Source: Saccopteryx bilineata | Taxonomy: Eukaryota; Chordata; Mammalia; Chiroptera; Emballonuridae | Assembly: GCF_036850765.1 (NCBI RefSeq) | Contig: NC_089491.1 | Location: 188,828,520-188,892,519 of the forward strand | DNA length: 64,000 nt | Reading direction: 5' to 3' | Made by a program: the position numbers and the translations under genes | The notes under the pieces: model-generated | The model's database searches: none | The model's input: only the letters and a program-made list of their open reading frames with translations | Told to the model about the DNA's origin: nothing | Part shown: positions 45,492 through 56,456 of the stretch, one piece after another | Position numbering within the stretch: the first letter of the stretch is position 1 | Layout: the number at the start of each line of letters is the position of its first letter

Positions 45492-47885
45492 CACTGGGGA
45501 AGAAAATTTTTGTTGCATCCACAAAAACAATTGTTCTTACCTAATTCGAGTGTGCTGATCTCAAATCTGACATTAGTTTTTCTCTGTAAGCTACAGTTTT
45601 TTGCAATTCAAGATTTTAGGTTTTCATCTTATTGTAAAATTTTCAACATTTAGTTTAACATAATGAAGTAGAATGTCTTCTTGGGCATCATCTTTGTGAA
45701 AATATAATAATTTCTATAATGCAGTAAATACACTAATACACTAAAAGATATGATTGCATCAGAATTTGTCTACAATTTCGAAATAGATATTTTAAAACAC
45801 TTATTTTAATCATAAATTTGCACAAAACATTTAAATTCTATTCAGGCAAAAATTTGCATTTGTAGCTCTTGCATTTGTTTTCTTGTTGAGGACAATCTCG
45901 TTTGATGCTCTAGCAGTAGTCTGTCATCATATTTCTGTCCCATCACACCTGATAACACTCTTCCATCGTCTTCAGATCTTGATGAAAGCATTCTCCCTGC
46001 TCATCACTAACAGCTCCAAGATTTTCGGGAAACTTATCAAGGTGACTGTTCAGGAAGTGAATCTTAACACTCATGTTACAGCCAATGTCGCGGAAAGCCA
46101 ACAGCACCCTTTGAGTCAGAAGTTTATAGTTTTCTGCTTTTTTGTTGCCAAGGAAGTTCTTTGTAACTGCCACAAGAGACTGCCATGCTGCTTTCTCCTC
46201 CTTATTCATCTTCCTGGCAAATTCTTTGTCACGCATGAAGGTTAGAATTTGAGGTCCATCAAATACACCTGCTTTTATCTTCTCAAAAGACAAGGCAGGA
46301 AAAGCAGAAATAATATGTTGAAGGCATTCACTTTCTCTATTCAAAGCCTGAACAAACTGCTTCTTTTAGCCAAGTTTGATGTGAAGTGGGGGGAAAATGA
46401 TCCTATCTCAATTAACTACAGGTTCATTCACAATATTTTGCATCCCTACTTCCAGAGCTTCACATTTCGGCCACTCCTTCTGTGTCCAGTGTTTCTCCCA
46501 AGCTCGGCTGTCCCACAAACACAGAAAGTAAGGATACTTTGTGAAACCTCTCTGTTGTCCTAGCAGGAAATTTACCATTTTAAGATCCACATAAATGATC
46601 CAGTTATGTTCCTCATACTTTAGTAAGTCAAGGACAATTTTTATGTCATTATAATCTTCTCGCAGATGAGTTGAATAACCAATTGGAACTGCTGTATAAA
46701 CATTACCGTTGTGTCGGAGAACACATTTCAGACTCTGTTTAGAGCTGTCAACAAATAGCCACCATTCTGTTGGACTGTATGTAAGTGGTAACACCTAGCT
46801 GGCTGAGAAGATTACTGATGTCATGACAGTAAACAAAGTGTTTGTCTTTGGAAAAAAAGTCCACAAAAATTTGTTCACGCTTCCTGAAATGGGATACTTT
46901 AGCTGACCGGTGAAGTACATTCTTTTCTTAAAGCCTGGAGGCTAATAACTCAGCTGCTTTCTTTGATAGGCCCAAATCTCTTATTAAGTCATTCAATTCA
47001 GGTTGGCTAAACTGCTGAAGATTTAATGACTGCTTGGCATCAGAAGAAGACCCTTCAGATTCTACAACCATTTCTTCATGCATCTTATCAAAATACACTT
47101 GATCACCATGTTCACTTTCTTCGTCCTTAGAAGAAATAAAACCATTGGAAACTGGAACCGGGAGTGTCTCAGAGTGTGGGATAGGTTGTATTGCTGAAGA
47201 AATATTAGGATATGTGATCATATGCTGTTTTTTCTTGCCAATGCCCTTTGTATGAATCAGACAGAAATAACAGTCACTGCTGTGGTCCTTAGGTTCACGC
47301 CAAACCGTGGTAATACCAAAAGGCATTCCTTTGTGTTTTCCTTTTGTCCAGTCATGAAGCATTTCCTCACAATTATGACACACAATATGAGGAGCCCAAT
47401 TCTTGTCTTGATCACCAAGGGGAACTTGAAAATAGGCAATATATGCACATGTCACAAATGATGAAATATTGCGCCTTTGACATTGAAGTGTGTAACAGCC
47501 ACATATATAACAGAAGGTGTCAGGACTATTCTTACATTTACGCCTACTCAAAGAAGCCATGATTCAATCTTAAAACAAAATAAGGGGGTGTTTTTATCAG
47601 ATAATAATTTTTACATTTAAAAACAACTATGATTATGTAAAAGTGATGTTTGTAAAACACCAATTGCCTTGTGGTGATGTTCAACCCAAGAGTCGTTGCC
47701 TTTTAACTCCAATTTAAAAACCAATGCATGCCATTAACTGTAACAAAAATAAATTAAAATTGCATAAAAACTAGAGCATGCACCAAAGAAATGAATTTCA
47801 GATTTGGAATCAGCAATGCAGAAATATATAGAAAAGTTCTAAAACCTCATGCAACAGAAAATGAAAAAAAAAATGTTCTCCAGTG
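45492..47885 (-). mobile_element. 2.4-kb TIR DNA transposon, probable CMC/Chapaev3-type
   Basis: The left end is CACTGGGGAAGAAAATTTTT and the inverted right end reads CACTGGAGAACATTTTTTTT. Further inside, both ends carry TGTTGCAT. Flanks are a 3-bp duplication TTA (45489-45491, 47886-47888). A single gene on the minus strand fills most of the interior. CACTG termini with a 3-bp duplication fit the CMC superfamily, in particular Chapaev3-like elements. The transposase resembles uncharacterised proteins I recall from insects and cnidarians rather than any host mammalian protein. Confidence 0.75.
45943..47560 (-). pseudogene. Decayed transposase gene of the 2.4-kb transposon
   Basis: Read from ATG 47560, the gene spans about 540 codons in three collinear pieces. 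Piece 1 (210 aa, to TAA at 46928) has Cys pairs C17-x2-C20, C61-x2-C64 and C97-x2-C100, probably an N-terminal zinc-binding DNA-binding region, then WREPKDHSSD, an acidic Ser/Glu linker, and NDLIRDLGLSKKAAELLASR. Piece 2 (46794-46408) starts after one frameshift and has EWWLFVDSSKQSLKCVLRHN, EEHNWIIYVDLKMV and GFTKYPYFLCLWDSR. Piece 3 (46344-45943), in the same frame after two stops, has KIKAGVFDGPQI, WQSLVAVTKNFLGN and GECFHQDLKTMEECYQ. Asp in FVDSS, Asp in YVDLK and Glu in the last block are plausible DDE residues (inference). One frameshift and at least three stops make it non-functional. Confidence 0.75.
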
Positions 47886-47888
47886 TTA

Positions 47889-48755
47889 TCAGGGTGTTAG
47901 AGAATTTCTTATCAATTTTTCTGATTATTAAGTTATATAATTAACATAGAATTTAATATAATTGTTAGCTTATTTGCTGTGATTATTTTTCCCATGTGTT
48001 AGAGTTTGTCTTGTAATTTGATGGTACTTCTTAATTTTATATAAGGAAACTCATTTTTAGTTAAATTTGTATGTACATTTTTTTCTCTCTTAATCCTATA
48101 CTACTTTTGAATTTAAAAGTCTTTACAAATTATGAGATTCAGTAAATGATCAATTCCATTTTCTGTTTTTCTAAAACTTTAAAAGTCTGTAATTCTGTAA
48201 TCTATCTAGAATAACAGAAGAATATTAGTCATTACCAAATCTTAATTTTCCCCCTTAGTTTAGTGTAATATATCTGGGACCTTAAAATTAACGCTATTTC
48301 TAATTGGAAAAATGTTTAAATTGAAATCTCTTTAAGATAATATAGAATTGTCAGTCTTTTAGCTAACATGTTTATTTTTGCTTTAAATTTTTAATTAAAT
48401 TAGCACACTAATTTACTTGGTGTTTAAGCAAGCTGAAATAAGACTTTCATTTGTTGCTCAGTTTCTCTAGAAAATTTAAATTTACTGCAATCTTCTAGTA
48501 ATCCATATCTCTGTTACTTATTACTATTTCTGATTTCTGGATTATTTTATGATCCACTGTTGTGTACAAGCTGGAATTTAAGAATGCATACTTCATTATA
48601 AAAAGGAATAAAATAAAGGGTGAACAGCATTGCCGTCTTGAAGGCCTGGTAGATGTGAGCATCTGTCCATCAGTGGGGCCTCCCCCATTCTCCCAGTTGG
48701 AGTTTGTGGCTCTTCTGTAGACCTGTAGTACGGTTTCTATATGACTTGCATTGCA
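47889..48755. other. Unassigned AT-rich DNA
   Basis: No gene or repeat recognised. Confidence 0.4.
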
Positions 48756-48759
48756 GTAT

Positions 48760-48895
48760 AGTTTTTTTTACATGTTTGTTCATTCCATTTGACCCGAGTC
48801 CCCTATTGGCAGTTACTTATTTCTGTTTGTCTAGCACCTATCTTGGTTCTTGGATCACAGAAGATGCTCAGTGAATGTTGGCCGATTGAACAACT
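48760..48895 (+). mobile_element. L2 LINE 3' fragment
   Basis: TTTCTGTTTGTCTAGCACCT and GATGCTCAGTGAATGTTGG follow the L2 3' end order. Confidence 0.5.
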
Positions 48896-49084
48896 GATTG
48901 GAAGTTTTCCCTGGGTGGCAATAGAGTGACAGTGAGCAGCCTATGTAGTTGGCTTCCTTTCTTTTTCCTTTATCAATATGTATTTTATGCTACCATACCA
49001 GGTCATTCTTTTATGTTTCTCTAGGCCCAAACACCACATAAGAGATTATCCCCAGTGTCTAAAACTGATTTATTCTCTCACTGT

Positions 49085-49225
49085 GAAATGTTGGAGAGAG
49101 CACTGAACTAGAGGTAAGGAGATATGGAGCCTAAGTCCAGTTCTTCTCCTTCATGCTTGGTTTAGGGAGGGCCGCTTCCGTCCTCGGGGCTGCAGTTTTG
49201 CCCTCTGTGAATTGTAATGTGTCAC
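49085..49225 (+). mobile_element. MIR SINE
   Basis: GAGAGCACTGAACTAGAGGT, AGGAGATATGGAGCCTAAGT and the later CTGCAGTTTTGCC match the MIR order. Confidence 0.6.
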
Positions 49226-49324
49226 TACATTAACAAATCTGTTACAGCCTTATAACTTTAGTTCTCTGCAAAATTAATCAGGGCTAGAGTCTGTCATGAG
49301 GCAGCCTGTCACACTCTACATGGA

Positions 49325-49530
49325 GGGGCTTGGGGCTCTGGAGTTCAGGCAGATCCAGCACTGAGTCCAAACTGTCAGTGAACTAGATTACCAGCCTCAG
49401 GAAAGTTATTTAATGTTATCGTTGCTCAGTTTTCTGTAAGAAGTATAATACCTCTAGGGCAAAGTTGCTGCAAAATTTAAATGAGACAAAGATGAAGTAC
49501 ATGCCACCATGTTCAGTACAGTAGAGTCTG
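49325..49530 (+). mobile_element. MIR SINE
   Basis: GGCAGATCCAGCACTGAGTC, AGTTATTTAATGTTATCGTT, GCTCAGTTTTCTGTAAGAAG, AAATTTAAATGAGAC and CCACCATGTTCAGTAC match MIR from core to 3' end. Confidence 0.65.
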
Positions 49531-49872
49531 GACGGGGACTTCCATTGTGTTCATCACACCCCTGTCCTTACACACAGAGAAAGCTCACCTCACATATGTG
49601 AAACAGGTAAAGACAACAGAAGCCCACCGATTTTAATGGCTTTTTTCCCCTATGGTTTTGGTAGAAGAGTCCCATAGTGATGAAATGGTGAAATAGTAAA
49701 TGCTTGCTTGATGTTTTACAGTCAAAAAGATATGTTCCCTAGGTCATTCTCCCTATGTTCAATGAAAAGAAACATTGCCAGATACATGGAACTTGAGAAT
49801 TAGAGGGATTATATTCTTTAAATCCTGGACAAAAGTGCCATTAACTCATTTTTTTAACTATAAAGTATACAT

Positions 49873-50032
49873 TGGCCCTGGCTGGTTGGCTCTGTGGTAG
49901 AGCATCAGCCCAATGTGACAGTGGCTTGGTTAATTCAAGCATTGGCCCTGATGGGTAGCTGAGTGGATCCCAGTTGGGGCACCTATGGGAGTCTGTCTAT
50001 CTCCCCTCCCCTCGACTAAAAAAAAATAATAA
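49873..50032 (+). mobile_element. Bat SINE, internally deleted, plus
   Basis: The head GGCCCTGGCTGGTTGGCTCT joins directly to the 3' part (GTGGATCCCAGTTGGGGCAC, GGGAGTCTGTCTATC) and a short A tail. The middle is missing. Confidence 0.8.
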
Positions 50033-50034
50033 TG

Positions 50035-50405
50035 GGCCCTGGCCAGTTGGCTCAGTGGTAGAGCATCAGCCTGGCATGTGGAAGTCCTGGGTTTGATTCC
50101 TGGTCAGGGCACACAGGAGAAGCGACCATCTGCTTCTCCACCCCTCCCCTTTCCTTCTCTCCCGCTCTCTCTCTTCCCCTCCTGCAGCCATGGCTCGAAT
50201 GTTTTGAGCAAGTTGGCCCCAGGCACTGAGGATGGCTCCATGGCCTGCACCGCAGGTGCTAAAAAATGGTTCCAGTTGCAATGGAGCAAGGGTCCCAGAT
50301 GAGCAGAGCATTGCCCACTAGTGGGCTTGCCAGGTGGATCCCAGTCGGGGCACATGTGGGAGTCTGTCTCTACCTCCCCTCCTCTCACTAAATAAAATAA
50401 TAATA
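50035..50405 (+). mobile_element. Bat SINE, full length, plus
   Basis: It starts GGGCCCTGGCCAGTTGGCTC two bases after the previous copy and runs through GGTTTGATTCCTGGTCAGGG, CATCTGCTTCTCCACC and GTGGGAGTCTGTCTC to an AAT-repeat tail. Confidence 0.88.
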
Positions 50406-51285
50406 ATAATCTTATACACAGTAAGCAATATTATATGATGGCACAACCAGTATCACCAACTGTTCAAAATGTATACCTTAGATCTGGATGCTAAAGTTAT
50501 GTTTTGAAGCAAAACTTACCTGAGTACAAGGCAGTTCACTTTGAAGTATGCTATTCAAACCAGCAGCAGCCATCAGAAGCCCAGAGCGAGAACATAGAGG
50601 ACGAAACCATTATCTTACGTAGGGTTTCGATATTCTTGATTTGGGAGCCATATTCTGCGCAAGGCTTGATGTAGAACTAAAATCTCCTCTGCCCAGCAGA
50701 GGGCAGCAGCATCCATGAGAAAGTGCCTAGAGTGGTGGGGTTTAAAATAAGGTTCAACAGGAGAAGCAGCTGAAAGCGGAGGCTGACACTGCCTTCCCAG
50801 CCACGTGGAGCACCAGGTGCCAGTGCAAAATGAAAACACGGGTCCCTTGTTCATAAAGCAAGAAAAAAACTTTCCTTTATTCTGCAGTCTCCCTTGAACT
50901 ATGTGGTTTTATCTGCTATTTAATGTCATCTCACTCAGGCACAGGGATACCAGCAGGGTAGGTGCCTGTGACTGGGTATGCAGAGGTCACAGCCAAGTCA
51001 CCACTGGCCCTCCTGCCACCATGCTCAGGCCACGCCAGGTGAGGGCAGCAGTAGTCCTAGGTAGGGTCAGGAGCTGATGACCCAGACCAGAGGCAAATTT
51101 AATAGCAGGTGCCCCAGGCGTGCACCCTGAACCCGACTTCTGAAGGGACCCACAAAATCCCAACTACACTTTTTTCTAATGACACCAAGTTTGGTTTCAC
51201 GTGCAATTTTAACATTAATAGTACATAATATTTTTTATTTATTTAAAAATATGATTAACATGTATTTTTATTTTTCCCTGTCTTT
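50406..51285. other. Unassigned DNA
   Basis: No gene or repeat recognised. Confidence 0.4.
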
Positions 51286-51289
51286 TTTT

Positions 51290-51618
51290 TAATTTTTTTT
51301 TTTTCAGAGACAGTGAGAGAGTCAGAGGGACAGATAGGGACAGACAGACAGGAACAGAGAGAGATGAGAAGCATCAATCATCAGTTTTTCATTGCAACAC
51401 CTTAGTTGTTCATTGATTGCTTTCCCATATGTGCCTTTACCGTGGGCCTTCAGCAGACTGAGTAACCCCTTGCTCGAGCCAGCAACCTTGGGTCCAAGCT
51501 GGTGAGCTTTGCTCAAACCAGATAAGCCCACGATCAAGCTGGTGACCTCAGGGTTTTGAACCTGGGTCCTCTGCATCCCAGTTTGATGCTCTATCCACTG
51601 CACCACTAACTGGTCAGG
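51290..51618 (-). mobile_element. Bat SINE, minus
   Basis: Poly-T, CAGAGACAGTGAGAGAGTCA, GATGAGAAGCATCAATCATC, TTGTTCATTGATTGC and the reversed head ACTGGTCAGGC are present. The flanks CCCTGTCTTTTTTTT and CCCTGTCTGTTTTTT look like the target duplication. Confidence 0.88.
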
Positions 51619-52108
51619 CCCTGTCTGTTTTTTAAGGGGCCCAATATTTTCTTCTGCTCCTGGGGCCTCAACCAACCTTAATCTGCCTCTGCCTAGAACC
51701 CAGCAAGAGGGCGGTGGGAGGCAGGGCCAGGCCTGAACACAAGCCAGGCTTCACAGGCCCATCAGGCTTCACTTACAGACCATAAATGCAAAACAAAATT
51801 ATTCAGAATTTTAGGATGTCTACCACAGAGCCTTAAAGCCAGGTGGGACCCTCTTCTGAGCACAGGTACCGCTGGGACTGCACGGGTCCCACAGCTGTCC
51901 AGAACACTCTTTTACTCTCTAAGTCCAGCCAACACTGACAACCTGGGCACCTCTAAATCCAGATGGTGCTGTCATCTGCATGCTTTCCAAGCTCTGGACG
52001 CAAAGGGTCAACAACTCCTCATGGTCCCTCTGCTTCAGAACAGAAGACGCCACTGCCCAGCTTCCGCTTTCCCTCCTCACTCTAGCCTCATCCATCTAGG
52101 TATTTCTT

Positions 52109-52553
52109 TTTTTTTTTTTTTTAATTTTTTACAGAGACAGAGAGAAAGTCAGAGTGAGGGATAGACAGAGACAGACAGACGGGAACGGAGAGATGAGAAG
52201 CATCAATCATTAGTTTTTCGTTGTGCATTGCGACACCTTAGTTGTTCATTGATTGCTTTCTCATATGTGCCTTGACTGTGGGCCTAGAGATGAGAAGCAT
52301 CAATCATTAGTTTTTCGTTGTGCATTGCAACACCTTAGTTGTTCATTGATTGCTTTCTCATATGTGCCTTGACTGCGGGCCTTCAGCAGACTGAGTAACC
52401 CCTTGCTTGAGCCAGCGACCTTGGGTCCAAACTGGTGAGCTTTGCTCAAACCAGATGAGCTCACGCTCAAGCTGGCAACCTCCGGGTCTCGAACCTAGGT
52501 CTTCCGCATCCCAGTCCAACGCTCTATCCACTGCGCCACTGCCTGGTCAGGCG
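52109..52553 (-). mobile_element. Bat SINE, minus, with internal duplication
   Basis: This is the same family as 51290-51618. A perfect 15-bp duplication ATCTAGGTATTTCTT (52094-52108, 52554-52568) bounds it. It is about 97 bp longer because an internal segment is duplicated in tandem. Confidence 0.92.
52189..52382 (-). repeat. 97-bp tandem duplication within the SINE
   Basis: Two copies (52189-52285 and 52286-52382) start AGAGATGAGAAGCATCAATC and end in the GGGCCT block. They differ at only a couple of positions. Confidence 0.9.
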
Positions 52554-52639
52554 ATCTAGGTATTTCTTGAACTAGAACTTACACCACCCTCAGCACCTTC
52601 CCCTTCACTGCTGGCCTCCTGGACTGCTCTTGCCCAGGG

Positions 52640-52800
52640 ATTGTGGGACACCCGCCTTCCCTTCATTATGAATTCGGCTCAGATGTCACCTTATAAGGGA
52701 GGCCTTCTCCAGCAAAAGTGGCAACCATCTCCAATGGGACCAGACCCTTCAACCAGTTTTGTTTTTCTCAAAGCACACATTGCCAACAGCTACTGTATTT
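52640..52800 (+). mobile_element. L2 LINE fragment
   Basis: GGCTCAGATGTCACCTTATA and GGGAGGCCTTCTCC are the L2 3' region order. Confidence 0.5.
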
Positions 52801-53208
52801 ATTAAGTACTGATCTTCCTGCATTGGTGGGTGCACACTGTCTGGAGTGTGCAGGGAAGCAGGATTCATGTGGGTTCTCCAGTGCACGATGGCATTTCCTG
52901 CCCACACCAGTATCAGCAGTTGTGTACACTGGGGGTGGAAATGAGCATAAATGTCATGACAGCCCACTGTGTCGTGGTAGTGAGGGAGGAAGGGCTCAAA
53001 GGGCTGGATGAGAAAGCTTGAAAAGTAACAAACCCCAGCTGTGAAGCCCTGTATCAGCTCCCTGAAATGAACTTGCAGCACCAGCAAGGAAAATGAGATA
53101 TGTGAATAGTCAAGGACAGACAGTCCAAACCTCTCATATCTCCTCCCCTCCCGGATACACAAAAGCCACATAGGTCTGCAGATAAAGAAGTCAAAGAAGT
53201 CAGGCACT

Positions 53209-53385
53209 TGTCACGGGAAAGCTAAAGCTGTAAAGGTATATAAGATGTACGAAATCTAACTTCAGGGAGCACGTGCTTTGCTGCTACTATCCTCATAAGC
53301 TCCACCAGCTACTAATAAATTCCTCTTCCTTTTTTAAGTTGTCTGGGCATCTATTTTTCTCCATTTGCAGCTAATTTCTGCTACA
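53209..53385 (+). mobile_element. Candidate solo LTR or LTR end
   Basis: A stretch from TGTCACGGGAAAGC to TCTGCTACA has a TATA box (GTATATAAG, about 53237), an AATAAA signal (about 53313) and is followed by TGGTGCCTACTGGTGAGAC, which could be a primer site. No target duplication was found and the 5' limit is uncertain. Confidence 0.35.
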
Positions 53386-53574
53386 GTGGTGCCTACTGGT
53401 GAGACAAAAGTGAAGACCAAGGAACAACCAGGACAGGCTCAGCAAGGCACAGCTGTCGGATCTGCAGATGGGATGGGAATGAAGTGCCCTTTACCTGTGT
53501 GTAGCTTGCTTTAAAAGAAGAATGCTGACTTTGCAATACACCTTTATGTTTTCCCATTGCCTGAAAATTGTTTA

Positions 53575-53760
53575 CAACATGCAACTGTTTCATTTTTACA
53601 GGAAAAATAAACAAGGCTCAGAGAACAGAAGGGTTTGACTTAAAGTCACACAGCTTGCGGCGGCAGAGCCAGATCCAGAAGACCAGCACCCAAAAGTCTT
53701 CACTTTCCTCCTGGTGCCCTTTTCCGTGCTCATGCTGTTCTGAGCACAGGTCTACAAGCT
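53575..53760 (-). mobile_element. MIR SINE, minus
   Basis: CATTTTTACAGG, CAAGGCTCAGAGAACAGAAG, AAGTCACACAGCTTGC and GGCAGAGCCAGATCC are the antisense MIR order. Confidence 0.65.
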
Positions 53761-54405
53761 GAGTTGTCCATCACCCCAGGGTCAAGGGGTTAAATCTCTG
53801 GCCCCTGCCAACTCTGTTCAGTGGCCTGGCACCTCGGGAATTGACTCTGCTTGCTGCAGAAAGCAGTCAGCTTCGCCTTGGATCTGGCTCAGAGTCCACA
53901 TATCAATAATTTATGAACAAGTCCAAGCATATGACAGTTCTAAGCAACTGTATATAGACTGTAGAAAAACTATATAGGAGAATGCATTATGTTTTGTGAC
54001 ATATTGCAGTAGACAGGCATAGTCTAAGTTGTGTGGTTCTAAGCGTTTGCTTACTAAACGGTCATTAATCTCTGGCCCCTGAGGAGTTCATTGTCTAGCC
54101 CTGAGCAAGGCACTTGTTCTAGCCCATAGACTGTGGATAATTAGCCACAACTACATCTCACATGAGGGTCTCCTTTGTGGTGAGCTTTAATATTCAGCAG
54201 AAGAATAGACCCTCTTGATTCCTTTTTTTCCTAAATTGCAAATTGTAATTGCTTCTTACTCTAGAAAGAAAGATCTTAGATCTCATCTTTGAGTTCTTAG
54301 GCTCACATCTTACTGTAACTATTTTTAAAACCTTGGCACAACTAAGTAACCAAACAGACCTAACACCGTAGACAACATTTGGATAAATATTATATAAAAG
54401 TTCCT
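53761..54405. other. Unassigned DNA
   Basis: No gene or repeat recognised. Confidence 0.4.
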
Positions 54406-54411
54406 GTTTGG

Positions 54412-54602
54412 GCTCTGGCCAGTTAGTTCAGTTAGTTAAGAGCATCCAAAACAACAAGGTTGCCAGTTTGATCCCCAGTCAGGGTACACATGGAAAGCAA
54501 CCAATGAATGCACAACTCAGTAGAACAAAAAATAAATGCTTCCCTTCCCCTCCCCTCTCTCTCTAAAATAATCAATCAGTAAATAAATAAATAAATAAAT
54601 AA
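54412..54602 (+). mobile_element. Ves-type SINE, plus
   Basis: The head GGCTCTGGCCAGTTAGTTCA, the B-box-like GTTTGATCCCCAGTC, ATGAATGCACAACTCAGTAG and a tail of AAAT repeats are present. Confidence 0.8.
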
Positions 54603-54727
54603 AATTAAGCCATGGCAAAATAGCTTGGTTGGACCATTGTTCTGAAAGGCAAAGTTTGCCTGTTTGATCCTGGGTCAGGGCATGTCTTTCTCTCTCTGCC
54701 TCTCTTTAAAAAAATAAATAAATAGCC
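54603..54727 (+). mobile_element. Ves-type SINE, plus, adjacent copy
   Basis: AAGCCATGGCAAAATAGCTT, GTTTGATCCTGGGTCAGGGC, a CT run and an A-rich tail form a second shorter SINE directly in the tail of the first. Confidence 0.7.
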
Positions 54728-55161
54728 TGTTTGACAATAATTCTCACAAGATTGTTATCTAATAGTGTCCAATGTATACTTATTACAAAAGGAACAAGGA
54801 AAATACACTTCAGCATAGTTAGACAAAATCTCTAAGAACCATTATGTTCCATTATGTTTGTCATTTTCTAATCTTTAAAATGGGAGAAATTTTATCAGAC
54901 TTCTCTCTACTTAATGGAAGATTATAAAGGTTAACTTAATACTCTTGGGAAAAAATATTATAGAGTAAGTTTTGGCAAACAAAGGTACCATGTTAACAAT
55001 ATCATTTACAACTATTAGAGCAACAAAAATTCAACCAAGTACATTTAAAGATCTAACTGAAGGAGTCATGAATCTGACAGCATTCCATCTAATAAATGGA
55101 AACGGTATTCTGAGGAGCTCTACAAAATGGAAGGCGTTTATAGACAGAAATAGGGGAGAAC
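54728..55161. other. Unassigned AT-rich DNA
   Basis: No gene or repeat recognised. Confidence 0.4.
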
Positions 55162-55177
55162 AAGAATGGTAAAAATG

Positions 55178-55502
55178 ATGCGGTGGTGCAGTGGATAGAG
55201 CATCGGACTGGGATGTGGAGGACCCAGGTTTGAGACCCCAAGGTCACCAGCTTGAGTGTGTGCTCATCTGGTTTGAGCAGAGCTCACCAGCTTGGACCCA
55301 AGGTCGCTGGCTCGAGCAAGGGGTTACTCTGTCTGCTGTAGCCCCACGGTCAAGGCACATATGAGAAAGCAATCAATGAACAACTGGGTCGCAACGAAAA
55401 ACTAATGATTTATGCTTCTCACCTCTCTCCGTTCCTATCTGTCTGTACCTATCTATCCCTCTCTCTGACTCTCTGTCTCTGTAAGTAAATAAATAAATAA
55501 AT
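55178..55502 (+). mobile_element. Bat SINE, 5' truncated, plus
   Basis: It begins within the head (CGGTGGTGCAGTGGATAGAG) and runs through TTGAGACCCCAAGGTCACC to a tail of AAAT repeats. A perfect 16-bp duplication AAGAATGGTAAAAATG flanks it (55162-55177, 55503-55518). Confidence 0.92.
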
Positions 55503-55910
55503 AAGAATGGTAAAAATGTAGATTATTTCAGGCAAGGTCACCTTCCCTTAGGGGAGGGAAAGAAATTTTATCAGGCAGGTTACCTCCTGACCAGGAAATT
55601 CCAGACTGATTGGTTTAAAAATTCCACTCCCATGAAAATTAGATTAGGTATTAAATCTCGGAGGGGCTTAGCATAGCTGACTCCATTTTGGGTCTGTTGT
55701 TTCTTCTTAACATGACATAGCTCTCAAAACAGATTGTGGTAAGATGATGAAATTTGTAGAACATAGAATTTTAAAACTGAAAGAGACCCCAAAGGTAATT
55801 TAACTCAAATTCATTTCACAAAAGGATAAACAAAAGTGCAAAAATAACAAATTATCAGACTTTGAGATACCTATTCTAAAGTTTTCCTTCGATTAAACTA
55901 AAATGATATA

Positions 55911-56456
55911 AGGTCTACCGGAAAGTTCTGTCCGTTTCTATCACAACAAGTTTTGACACGTAAGCACATGTTTATTTGCCGCATGTGTGCCTCTCTATTT
56001 TTATTACTTAATGTATACATACTGACGTAGCAAGTTAACTAAAACAAAGTTGATTCACGTTAGTCTTATGTGTGAAGCGATAGTGTACCCATGGCTACTG
56101 ATAAAGTTCATTTACGCCACTGTAATTTTCACAAATTTCAACAAGGAAGAAATGTCTGTCGCATCCACCATATTCCCTGGACTTAGCACCCTCCGACTAT
56201 CACTTGTTTTTGTCCTTACAAAATTTTTTGAAGGGCAAAATATTCAAAAATGAAGAAGCTATCAAACAAGCACTGGTTCAAGTTTTCACGTCAAAAGATA
56301 AAACATTTTTCAAAAATAGGATATACAAATTACCCTCATGCTGGCAAGAAATCATTAATATAATGGCAATTATATTATTTAATAAAGTTTATTGACGGTA
56401 AGAAAAATGTGTATTTTGTTTATTCCAAAAATGGGCAGAACTTTCCGGTAGACCTT
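55911..56456 (+). mobile_element. Mariner transposon, internal deletion derivative
   Basis: Inverted ends AGGTCTACCGGAAAGTTCTG (both termini, about 28 bp imperfect) are flanked by TA. The 546-bp element keeps both ends of a transposase gene but lacks the middle. Confidence 0.9.
56092..56393 (+). pseudogene. Mariner transposase, deleted
   Basis: A short start (MATDKVHLRHCNFHKFQQGR, from about 56092) is joined to the C-terminal part, with HPPYSLDLAPSDYHLF carrying the last catalytic-region motif and then LQNFLKGKIFKNEEAIKQAL in another frame. About 200 residues, including most of the DNA-binding and central catalytic region, are missing. Non-functional. Confidence 0.85.

Noticed and set aside
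53209..53385. Calling this a definite LTR with primer site
   Set aside because: No target duplication or second copy was found in the window, so it is kept only as a low-confidence candidate.
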